Assembly: GCA_027920525.1 (NCBI GenBank)
Contig: CP115858.1
Location: forward strand, 4,340,001 to 4,404,000
From: Chryseobacterium daecheongense
Lineage (GTDB): Bacteria; Bacteroidota; Bacteroidia; Flavobacteriales; Weeksellaceae
Length of the DNA stretch: 64,000 nucleotides
Direction: 5' to 3'
In this document: positions 55,177-62,876 of the stretch, piece after piece
How the letters are laid out: each line of letters opens with the position of its first letter
Position numbering within the stretch: the stretch's first letter is position 1
Notes under the pieces: generated by a model
What the model saw: only the letters and a program-made list of their open reading frames with translations
The model's database searches: none
What the model was told of the DNA's origin: nothing
Translations under genes and position numbers: made by a program

Positions 55177-55479
55177 ATATTATTGGAACCCATAAAAAAT
55201 GTATTTTTATGTATTATACCTTTACATAAGAATAATAACATAGACCGAAGCCAATGATGTATAAAAGGATAGGATCTGTTTTTATGGGAGCAAAGGAAAA
55301 TCCTTTTGATACAGCATCTTCTAAATGGTTAATAACACCAATGTATGAAAAAGGTTTTGTCATTATTTTTGTTGTGCAGTCTTTTTAGTGTAAAGCTCAC
55401 TCCGGGACAGTTACTTTGGATGAACAAATTAATACAATCTGTAATTAATAATTCTGCTCCATCTTTTGATTACTTGTAT
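55177..55479. other. Intergenic/relic DNA
   Basis: No intact gene. A short frame near 55258-55350 (YKRIGSVFMGAKENPFDTAS...) may be another relic; not recognised. Confidence 0.4.
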
Positions 55480-55690
55480 CAGTAAAACCTCTACGTCTAT
55501 CCCATGCTCCTTGCACAAGTAAGTATAATATCCTGCTTGGTCTTGATGTTGAAATCGTCTCCACCGTGAAACATCATAACTAAAACATAGTCAAAATATG
55601 GTGAATTGAGTTCTTTATCCAGTTAGTAAATAGCCGTTCAAAACCTGGTCTATTAGCTAGAAGCCCAATTGCTCCTCGTCAAATCTTTAA
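55480..55690 (-). pseudogene. Relic of a large serine recombinase
   Basis: The minus strand reads 'LLANRPGFERLFTNWIK' in one frame and, after a shift, 'YDVSRWRRFQHQDQAGYYTYLCKEHGIDV' in another. The second block closely follows the recombinase-family signature YDVSRWGRFQ..DE.AYYEYLC..AGI. Both ends of the gene are missing. It suggests that an integrative element used this place earlier, next to the conjugative-element fragment. Confidence 0.6.
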
Positions 55691-55927
55691 GTTTCAATTA
55701 AGTTCTGCTATTTTAATTTCAACACAGTCTGAAATCTTTCAGCACCATTTCCAAAAAGCTGTTCGGCTATGTCCACAGTCTTTATTATTTTACTATAAAT
55801 ATCGATTTTTTTTATAAAAGATTTACTGCTAATAAAATAAATCTTTTCGTTACTACGAAAAAGTAGTGATTTTATATGATTTCTGTTGTCCAATTTTACA
55901 TCACCAGCAATCATAAAAATCACAGTT

Positions 55928-56209
55928 ATGAATATCGAAAAAACAGAATTTATAGCCTGGATGGAGAGAATCATGGAAAGATTTGACCTACTGAAAGAAC
56001 AGATGCTCAAGAACCAGTCGAAATTTATTGAAATAGACGGCGAACAGCTTCTGGATAACCAGGATGTTTTACAGCTTTTAAAAATAAGTTCCAGATCATT
56101 ACAACGGTACCGGACTGACAAAAAACTGCCGTATTACACAATCAGCGGAAAGCTGTACTATAAGCTTTCTGATGTCCATCAATTGATCAGAGAGTGTTTA
56201 AACTCTTGA
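55928..56209 (+). CDS. Helix-turn-helix (excisionase-like) protein of a conjugative element
   Basis: A 93-residue protein started at ATG 55928; the frame is open to 55886 but the N-terminus MNIEKTEFIAWMERIMERFD is the form usual for this family. Residues 43-88 contain a MerR/HTH_17-type domain: 'LLDNQDVLQLLKISSRSLQRYRTDKKLPYYTISGKLYYKLSDV'. Such genes stand just upstream of topoisomerase and mobilisation functions in Bacteroidota conjugative transposons (CTnDOT-like), where they regulate excision or transfer. Composition is higher in GC than the left part of the window. Confidence 0.8.
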   Translation: MNIEKTEFIAWMERIMERFDLLKEQMLKNQSKFIEIDGEQLLDNQDVLQLLKISSRSLQRYRTDKKLPYYTISGKLYYKLSDVHQLIRECLNS

Positions 56210-56307
56210 TAGTAACAAGACATCTAGAGCCAAATCATTCATCACTATTCCAATCTTCAGGATTTTCTTAATTGAGCCAATATCTTGGTTCCATTAAATG
56301 AAATACA

Positions 56308-57762
56308 ATGGAAAATGAATTGATAAACTCTCAGGAACCTGATGAACTTAAACCATCAACAGACACACTCCTTGTCCTGAACATTCATACCAACCAGGTT
56401 GAGATGGTCAAGGGAGTTGATCAGGATGGGAATCTTCAAAAGGTTCCTCCACAAGAAAAAAAGGATAATGAACAGCTGATCAGGGTAGATAAACATGGCG
56501 ATCTATTCTCCAATTTCTTTTCCAACTTTTACCGGCAGCTTAAAAATCCTACGCATTTCAACTTTTTCAAAGTTTCAGAATACGATGCTGTTAATACTGC
56601 TAACGATCTTCAAAAATATATCGATCAGGCATCCCCCGAAGAAAAAGAAAAGCTGAAAGACTACGAAGTTTTACCTCAATATAACAATAATCCAAAAAAT
56701 CAAAATACAATGGACAACAACACAGACAATCAGGAATATCGTTTTAAGCCGGAACAGATCGACTGGAAAACGATGGGAAAATTCGGACTTAATCAGGAGA
56801 AGCTTGAAAAAATGAATGCGATGGATGCATTACTCAGAGGTTTTAAAACCAATACATTAATCCCGATATCCATTAATCTGGGAACGGCAGTGAGCAAAAT
56901 GGATGTCCGGTTATCCCTTCAAACAGGAGATACCGGACAGGTTACCGTTCATCTGCATGGAATCCGCAAAGAGCCTAACCTTAACAATAAATTCTTAGGT
57001 CATCAGTTTAGTGATGAAGACAAAAAGAATCTGAAAGAAACCGGGAATATGGGCAGGGTAGTAGATCTTGTCAATCCTAAAACAGATGAAATCATTCCAT
57101 CAGTAATCAGCCGTGACCGTTTAACCAATGAACTCGTGGCCTATAGAGCGGAGTACATGAAAATTCCTGATGAAATTAAAGGAATTAGGCTTGATGAACA
57201 TCAGAAACAAACCTTACTGGAAGGAGCACCATTGTACCTTGAAGGTATGACCTCTAAAAAAGGTGAACTTTTTGATGCCACCGTACAGTTCAATGCGGAT
57301 AAGCGGTATGTGGAATTTTTATTCAACAATAACCAGGCACCGAAGCAAAGTCAACAACAGCATCATAACCAACAACAAACTCAACCTACGGATAAAGAAG
57401 CATCCAAAATATTCAGAGGAAAAGAACTGGACGATTCACAATATGAAAAGTTTAAAGCGGGACAGACCGTTTATGTTGACGGTCTTACCGATGCTAAAGG
57501 TAAAGCCTATCAAGGCTATATTACCTTCAACAAAGAAACTTCCAAAACCGACTTTTCATTCACTCATCCTAATAAACTTAAAGAAGAGGCAAAACCTACA
57601 GAAGATCATAAAATCCAAACAGCGGTTAACACCCATGGTAAAACCAATGAATCTACTAAAAATGTGAAGGAGCCTTTAGCATCAAAACAGCAGCAGCCTA
57701 CCAATAAACAGCAGGAGGATCAGCAAAAAAAGGTTAGAAAACCAAGAAGGCAAAAACTATAA
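56308..57762 (+). CDS. DUF4099/DUF3945 protein of a conjugative element
   Basis: A 484-residue protein. Residues about 145-290 match the DUF4099 layout ('FKPEQIDWKTMGKFGLNQEKLEKMNAMDALLRGFKTN', 'INLGTAVSKMDVRLSLQTGD'). From about 290 there are two DUF3945-like repeats ('IPDEIKGIRLDEHQKQTLLEGAPLYLEGMTSKKGELFDATVQFNADKRYVEF' and 'RGKELDDSQYEKFKAGQTVYVDGLTDAKGKAYQGYITF'). Gln/Lys-rich low-complexity linkers lie at about 345-365 and at the C-terminus. The biochemical role is unknown; the family travels with topoisomerase III in integrative conjugative elements. It lies 20 bases upstream of topB. Confidence 0.88.
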   Translation: MENELINSQEPDELKPSTDTLLVLNIHTNQVEMVKGVDQDGNLQKVPPQEKKDNEQLIRVDKHGDLFSNFFSNFYRQLKNPTHFNFFKVSEYDAVNTANDLQKYIDQASPEEKEKLKDYEVLPQYNNNPKNQNTMDNNTDNQEYRFKPEQIDWKTMGKFGLNQEKLEKMNAMDALLRGFKTNTLIPISINLGTAVSKMDVRLSLQTGDTGQVTVHLHGIRKEPNLNNKFLGHQFSDEDKKNLKETGNMGRVVDLVNPKTDEIIPSVISRDRLTNELVAYRAEYMKIPDEIKGIRLDEHQKQTLLEGAPLYLEGMTSKKGELFDATVQFNADKRYVEFLFNNNQAPKQSQQQHHNQQQTQPTDKEASKIFRGKELDDSQYEKFKAGQTVYVDGLTDAKGKAYQGYITFNKETSKTDFSFTHPNKLKEEAKPTEDHKIQTAVNTHGKTNESTKNVKEPLASKQQQPTNKQQEDQQKKVRKPRRQKL

Positions 57763-57782
57763 TAATCATTTAAATCTTTCAT

Positions 57783-59858
57783 ATGATAGCAATCATCGCA
57801 GAAAAACCGAGTGTTGCAAGAGAAATCGCACAATTATTAGGAGCCCATGAAAAGAAGGATGGTTATTTATCCGGTAACGGATATTGTGTCACCTGGGCAT
57901 TAGGACATCTGATCGCATTAGGAATGCCGGAAGATTATGGTATAAGAGGCTTTAACAAAGCCTCTTTGCCTATCTTTCCGAATCCTTTTATTCTAACTCC
58001 TAAAAAACTAAAGAAAGCAAAAGGCGATGGGCCTGATCCTTCGGCTTTAAAACAACTCAACATCATAAAACAAGTCATCAATCAATGCAGCAGTATCATT
58101 GTCGCAACAGATGCTGGAAGGGAAGGAGAGCTGATATTCCGCTATATCTATCACTTCATACAATGCAATAAACCCTTTGAAAGACTCTGGATCAGCTCCC
58201 TTACCGAAAAGGCAATACAAGAAGGTTTTAAGAATCTTCAGCCAGGCGTTACCTTTGATGGTTTGTATCAAGCTGCTAAAGCCAGAAGCGAAGCGGACTG
58301 GCTGGTGGGAATTAACGCTACCCAGGCATTAACCATCGCAGGAAACCAAGATGTTTATTCATTAGGCAGAGTGCAAACACCGACCCTTGCTTTAATCTGT
58401 CAACGGTTTCTTCAGCATCAAAACTTCACCAAGCAAAAGTACTTTCAAATCCAGCTGAACCATAGAAAAGAATATACAGACTTCACCAGCCTCTCACTAT
58501 TACAATGGGAAGAAAAAAAGCAGGCAGAACAAATCCAGAAATCCATAGAGCGGGAGGGGAGAGCTTTTGTAGAGGATGTATCTATTACAACAGTGCAGGA
58601 ACAGTCTCCGTTACTTTTCGACCTCACAGAATTACAGAAAGAAGCCAACAGAAAGTTGGGACTTTCTGCCGATGAGGTTTTACAAACAGCCCAAACCCTC
58701 TATGAGAAACAGTTCATCACTTATCCAAGAACCGGCAGCAAGTATATTCCTGAAGATTTATGGACAGAGATTCCTGAACTGGTCAGAATTCTCAACACAT
58801 CGGACTCATTCAAAACGGCTGTATCAACTTTAAAATTCGGAAATTTCAATAAGCGGATCGTCAATGATCTAAAAGTTACCGACCATCACGGATTACTCAT
58901 AACCACTAAAACACTTTCTGCACTTAGTGCTACGGAAAAAGCCATTTATGAGATGATTGCTTACCGTTTATTAGAATCCTTATCCCATACCTGTATAAAA
59001 CAAGTCACCCAAATCCTGATAAAAGTACATCATTATGAATTCCAGATCAAAGGCTCTACAATCCTAGAGAAAGGCTGGCGAGCCATCAAAGGAATTCTGT
59101 CTGACAATGAAAATTCCAATAATAAAAATGAAGTCCTTACTGAACTTCCGGAATTCAAAATCGGAGATGAATTGAAGATCTCAAAAACCGACTTACTTGA
59201 AAAAACAACCCAGCCTCCCAAACTTTTCACAGAAGCCGACCTTTTATCAGCGATGGAAAATGCTGGTAGAGCTATTGAGAACAAAGAAGAACAGAAAGCA
59301 TTATCCAATATAGGCATCGGAACCCCAGCCACCAGAGCTTCCATTATTGAAACCCTGCTCAGCAGAAACTATATCATCAGGAAAAGCAAAACGCTGCATC
59401 CTACAGATAAAGGCCTACAGGTTTACAACCTTGTCAAAGACAAAAAAATAGCCAATGTCCAAATGACCGCAGAGTGGGAAATAGCACTGGATAGAATTGA
59501 AAAAGGTGAACTCAATAAAACCCAATTCATCAACGACATCCAACACTACACAGCAGAAATCACCAATGAACTCTTATCTCTTCATATTCTTCAGGAAAAT
59601 ATACCACAATTAAAATGTCCCAAATGCCAACAGCATCATCTTATCATCAAGGATAAAATTGTCAAATGCCCAGATGAACAATGCGGTTGGATTCTCTTCA
59701 GAATTATATGCGGAGTTCAACTCAGTATTAAAGATCTTACCTTATTATTAACTCAAAACAAAACATCATTAATCAAAAACATGAAAAGCAAGAACGGTAA
59801 AAAGTTTGATGCTTTCATCATTCTTAAAAATGATTTCAGTACATCATTTGAATTTTGA
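57783..59858 (+). CDS. topB: DNA topoisomerase III (conjugative-element type)
   Basis: A 691-residue type IA topoisomerase. The TOPRIM domain starts at residue 1 (IIAEKPSVAREIA, catalytic Glu7), with the Asp motif ATDAGREGELIFRYIY at about 109-124. The SLGRVQTPTL block lies near 200. The catalytic tyrosine is Tyr314 in FITYPRTGSKYI. A C-terminal zinc-ribbon-like segment (LKCPKCQQHH ... KCPDEQCGW) follows at about 617-645. It relaxes single-stranded DNA and is thought to aid conjugative transfer. It ends the element fragment: no tra genes, relaxase or integrase follow, and a terminator comes at 59891. Confidence 0.92.
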   Translation: MIAIIAEKPSVAREIAQLLGAHEKKDGYLSGNGYCVTWALGHLIALGMPEDYGIRGFNKASLPIFPNPFILTPKKLKKAKGDGPDPSALKQLNIIKQVINQCSSIIVATDAGREGELIFRYIYHFIQCNKPFERLWISSLTEKAIQEGFKNLQPGVTFDGLYQAAKARSEADWLVGINATQALTIAGNQDVYSLGRVQTPTLALICQRFLQHQNFTKQKYFQIQLNHRKEYTDFTSLSLLQWEEKKQAEQIQKSIEREGRAFVEDVSITTVQEQSPLLFDLTELQKEANRKLGLSADEVLQTAQTLYEKQFITYPRTGSKYIPEDLWTEIPELVRILNTSDSFKTAVSTLKFGNFNKRIVNDLKVTDHHGLLITTKTLSALSATEKAIYEMIAYRLLESLSHTCIKQVTQILIKVHHYEFQIKGSTILEKGWRAIKGILSDNENSNNKNEVLTELPEFKIGDELKISKTDLLEKTTQPPKLFTEADLLSAMENAGRAIENKEEQKALSNIGIGTPATRASIIETLLSRNYIIRKSKTLHPTDKGLQVYNLVKDKKIANVQMTAEWEIALDRIEKGELNKTQFINDIQHYTAEITNELLSLHILQENIPQLKCPKCQQHHLIIKDKIVKCPDEQCGWILFRIICGVQLSIKDLTLLLTQNKTSLIKNMKSKNGKKFDAFIILKNDFSTSFEF

Positions 59859-59890
59859 ATCAGAAATTAATTTCAAAAAAATAATAATTT

Positions 59891-59922
59891 AAAGAAGCAG
59901 CCGATAGGCTGCTTCTTTATTC
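59891..59922 (+). terminator. Terminator after topB
   Basis: AAAGAAGCAGCC (59891-59902), GATA loop, GGCTGCTTCTTT (59907-59918): a perfect 12-bp stem ending in T-rich sequence. Confidence 0.85.
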
Positions 59923-60168
59923 TACATCTTATCCAATTCTTTTAATTTCTTAAAATAAAGTCTAAAATATTTACTACTTTTTTTTTGAATTTTGTTAGCC
60001 ATTATGATAGTGATATAGTAGGAAATTAGATTATAATAATGTAATACAATTATTTAAAAAGTATAGTTAAGTATTATGGCGTAATGATTAAAAAAAAACT
60101 TAATAATATTTTTTTTATAGTATTGTAAAGTAAGATTTATTATTTAAATTTAAGAATATTTCAAAACC
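59923..60168. other. Very AT-rich intergenic region
   Basis: Composition drops sharply after the topB terminator, marking the right edge of the conjugative-element fragment. No clear TAnnTTTG promoter could be chosen. Confidence 0.5.
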
Positions 60169-61077
60169 ATGAAGACATTTATACAAATCAAAATTAACTT
60201 TTTGAAACTTTGCTTTGTTATTGTATTTTCAACTATTTCATGTATCAAAACATACGCCCAAAAATTTGAAGATATATTTTTAGCTAACGATTTTGTACTT
60301 TATAAAAATACAAAGGTAAAATTAAAACAAGATCTCATTGGAGTCAACTTTAGTCACAATTTTTATGGTGATCTAAAAGATCTTCAAAAAGATTATGATA
60401 ATAAGGTATTATATCCCTCAGTAGCATATAATTTTCAAACGGAAAAAGATTCTTTAAAAAATAGAGTTTTCATTATTGAAAATATTATTGGCAAAGACGG
60501 AAAAACATTTAATACAGAAAACTCAGGTTATTTTGATTCTCCTATTTTTATCTTGAAAGATGAAGTAAAAGCCCAAACCATTTACTATAAATACGATAAA
60601 AAGTTTGAACATAACTTCCCTTTTTTAGTTGCTGATATAAATTACCCTGTAGATTTTTTTTGCTCCCAACTCTCAGAAAATGATGATGATTTCACCAATG
60701 AAAAAACTATTAGAACCCCAATGACGGAAGGCAACAATTTAGCTCCCGCATCTTTAACAAAGGTTTCAAAAAAAGGAAGACCATCTGCTTATTATCTAAG
60801 TTTAAGAGCTTATGGCAATACGGTTAATGTAAATGAACGAGGGGTAATTCTAATATTTGAAGACAATACTAAATGGATTAAAAACGCAGAGATAGATGTG
60901 GAAGCAGATAAAGATAGTTATGAATACTCAGTATTTATAACTTTATCTCAAAATGATCTTAAGCTGTTTTCGACTAAGCGAATAAAAAAATTTAAACTGT
61001 ACATATATGATGCTACCCTTAATGCAGGTTTTGCCAGTAAATTTTTGAATTATACAAAGTGCTTGTTAAAAAGATAA
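60169..61077 (+). CDS. Exported protein of unknown function
   Basis: A 302-residue protein with a signal peptide (about 1-30, ending IKTYAQ). The remainder is rich in Asp, Lys and Asn, without cysteine pairs apart from two late Cys, and shows alternating strands ('GVILIFEDNTKWIKNAEIDVEADKDSYEYSVFITLS'). I recognise no family. It sits 4 bases upstream of the HEPN/CBS gene, and the two are probably co-transcribed, which is unusual for an exported protein with a cytoplasmic partner. Confidence 0.7.
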   Translation: MKTFIQIKINFLKLCFVIVFSTISCIKTYAQKFEDIFLANDFVLYKNTKVKLKQDLIGVNFSHNFYGDLKDLQKDYDNKVLYPSVAYNFQTEKDSLKNRVFIIENIIGKDGKTFNTENSGYFDSPIFILKDEVKAQTIYYKYDKKFEHNFPFLVADINYPVDFFCSQLSENDDDFTNEKTIRTPMTEGNNLAPASLTKVSKKGRPSAYYLSLRAYGNTVNVNERGVILIFEDNTKWIKNAEIDVEADKDSYEYSVFITLSQNDLKLFSTKRIKKFKLYIYDATLNAGFASKFLNYTKCLLKR

Positions 61078-61081
61078 TAAT

Positions 61082-61792
61082 ATGACAAATGCAGAAAAAT
61101 TTTTAGATATTTATAATCAACTTGATAAATTTCTAAAAAATGGTAACAATCAGAATCATGAAACTTTTGCCTCAAAAATAAAAGGTAGCAAAAATTCAAT
61201 TATAAAATCGTACCGAGATAAATTGATAGATTATGGAGAACTTAGAAACGCTATAACACACACACCTAAATTAGGTGGCAATTATATTGCAGAACCTCTG
61301 GGAGAAGTTGTTAATGAGTTTGCCATGATTTTACAAAAATTATTAAATCCACAAAAGGTTATTCCTTTATTTTCTTTTGAAGTGATTGGAGCTAACGAAA
61401 ACGAGAGACTAGATAAAATTTTGAACGTAATGAGGGAAAAATCTTTTTCGCAATTTCCTGTATTTGACGAAGGTGGAATGGTTGCGGAGCTAATTAATAC
61501 AAATACAATTTCAAGATGGTTAGGAAAAAATATTAATCAGAATGAAATCATGGTGGAAAATCCTATTATCAAAGAATTGATAGTCGATATTGAGTTTAAG
61601 AAAAATTTTAAATTTATATCGAGAGACTGCGATATTTATACTGCCTATGATTTGTTTATTGATCAAATAAATATCCATAAAAGAAATCTCGATGTATTAT
61701 TTATTACAAACAGCGGTAGTGAAAATGAAAAATTATTAGGATTAATTACGATAGAAGATATTGCTAATAAAGTTAAGAACGTTCACTCATAA
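61082..61792 (+). CDS. HEPN-like domain fused to CBS pair
   Basis: A 236-residue cytoplasmic protein. The N-terminal helical region (1-95) contains 'YGELRNAITHTPKLGG', where RNAITH fits the R-x4-H motif of HEPN RNases. The C-terminal half (about 105-235) reads as two CBS motifs ('MREKSFSQFPVFDEGGMVAELINTNTISRWL' and 'DVLFITNSGSENEKLLGLITIEDIANKV'), which usually bind adenosyl nucleotides. A nucleotide-controlled RNase or RNA-binding switch is a reasonable inference. Without structural or family searching the HEPN call rests on one motif and the helical context. Confidence 0.6.
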   Translation: MTNAEKFLDIYNQLDKFLKNGNNQNHETFASKIKGSKNSIIKSYRDKLIDYGELRNAITHTPKLGGNYIAEPLGEVVNEFAMILQKLLNPQKVIPLFSFEVIGANENERLDKILNVMREKSFSQFPVFDEGGMVAELINTNTISRWLGKNINQNEIMVENPIIKELIVDIEFKKNFKFISRDCDIYTAYDLFIDQINIHKRNLDVLFITNSGSENEKLLGLITIEDIANKVKNVHS

Positions 61793-61887
61793 TAGAGTTC
61801 TGAACACGATTGCAGCATAGTGAAGAAATTGTTTAATATTAAAGCGTAAGATTTTGAATTACTGTATTCAACTATTCGTTATGGTTT

Positions 61888-62847
61888 TTAAAAAGTTTGT
61901 TCATAAAGAACTTCCTGCAAATCCTGTAAAGGAGTCCAGATTCCAGATTTAACTTTCAGGTAAGTATTGCATAGTGAGACGATTTTTTGTTGATCTCCAA
62001 ATCTAATTTTTTTTCTTTCTAACTCTGTTAAACCTTCGAAAGCATTTGAAGTAAAGCCGTATGTTGATAAAAACAAACCGCTCTTTCTTTTTTCATTGCA
62101 AATTACTTTTAAAAATTCTTTTACAGATTTTTGTCCTACCAGTTGTTTGGATTTCCAGTGCTTAATCTCGACAATATATTTCATGGATATTCCTTTTTTG
62201 ACAAGCTCCAAAATAATATCCTTACCTCCATCTTTGCTTGGTGATGTAAGGGTCACATCAAATGCCAAGCCTTCAAATAACTCGGCTATTGTTTTCTCGA
62301 ATTCTCTCCATTCTATTTTCAACAAAAAGTTGGGATCTTCCGCTATCTTTTCTATAAATGTTTTGCTTACAATTTTGATGATGTCTTCATATTCATGGGT
62401 ATTTAGGTTAGACTCTATTTCTATTTTAGATGTCCAAGATTTCAAGTCATCTAAGGTTAATAGTTCCACTTTTAATGGATCAGTACTATTTATAAAACGA
62501 TAGCATGCTGAAGTGAAACCATGAGGCGCAAACAAAATAAGACGGTTATAAGGATAGTTGAAAGCAAATGATACCCTCTCGTGTACTCGCTCTTCATAAA
62601 CACTTTTACCTGAATTTTGAAGGGAAATACATATTCTGTCTCGAGAATCTTGCTTTGTGCACATGAAATCAAATTTACTTGTATCAGGACTTGGATTAAG
62701 TATAGTTTTAAAACCATCATTTGATAACAATTTTGAAATGACTTGATGAAATGTAAAGCAAATTTCCCGATCGTCTCTTGGACTTGTTATAGAATGTTCT
62801 AAAACAAGAATATCACGTACAAGTTGATCTTTTATTGAGGGAGTCAT
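61888..62847 (-). CDS. Mrr-type restriction endonuclease domain protein
   Basis: A 319-residue protein. The C-terminal part (about 190-275) is an Mrr_cat-type nuclease domain: 'FEKTIAELFEGLAFDVTLTSPSKDGGKDIILE' supplies the catalytic Asp, and 'YIVEIKHWK' the E-x-K motif, followed by 'VGQKSVKEFLKVI'. The N-terminal 180 residues are not recognised and may sense DNA or a partner; a FAPHGF segment suggests a second nuclease-like fold. Mrr proteins cut modified DNA (type IV restriction), but related domains also act in other defence and repair proteins. It is 29 bases downstream of the next gene on the same strand, probably one operon. Confidence 0.75.
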   Translation of the reverse strand: MTPSIKDQLVRDILVLEHSITSPRDDREICFTFHQVISKLLSNDGFKTILNPSPDTSKFDFMCTKQDSRDRICISLQNSGKSVYEERVHERVSFAFNYPYNRLILFAPHGFTSACYRFINSTDPLKVELLTLDDLKSWTSKIEIESNLNTHEYEDIIKIVSKTFIEKIAEDPNFLLKIEWREFEKTIAELFEGLAFDVTLTSPSKDGGKDIILELVKKGISMKYIVEIKHWKSKQLVGQKSVKEFLKVICNEKRKSGLFLSTYGFTSNAFEGLTELERKKIRFGDQQKIVSLCNTYLKVKSGIWTPLQDLQEVLYEQTF

Positions 62848-62876
62848 AATTTTAATGGTTAACGAAAGTTATAATC

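Noticed and set aside
55708..56121. Minus-strand open frame of 137 codons opposite the excisionase-like gene
   Set aside because: It overlaps the well-supported HTH gene, is Ser/Ile/Phe-rich as expected for an antisense frame, and has no family resemblance.
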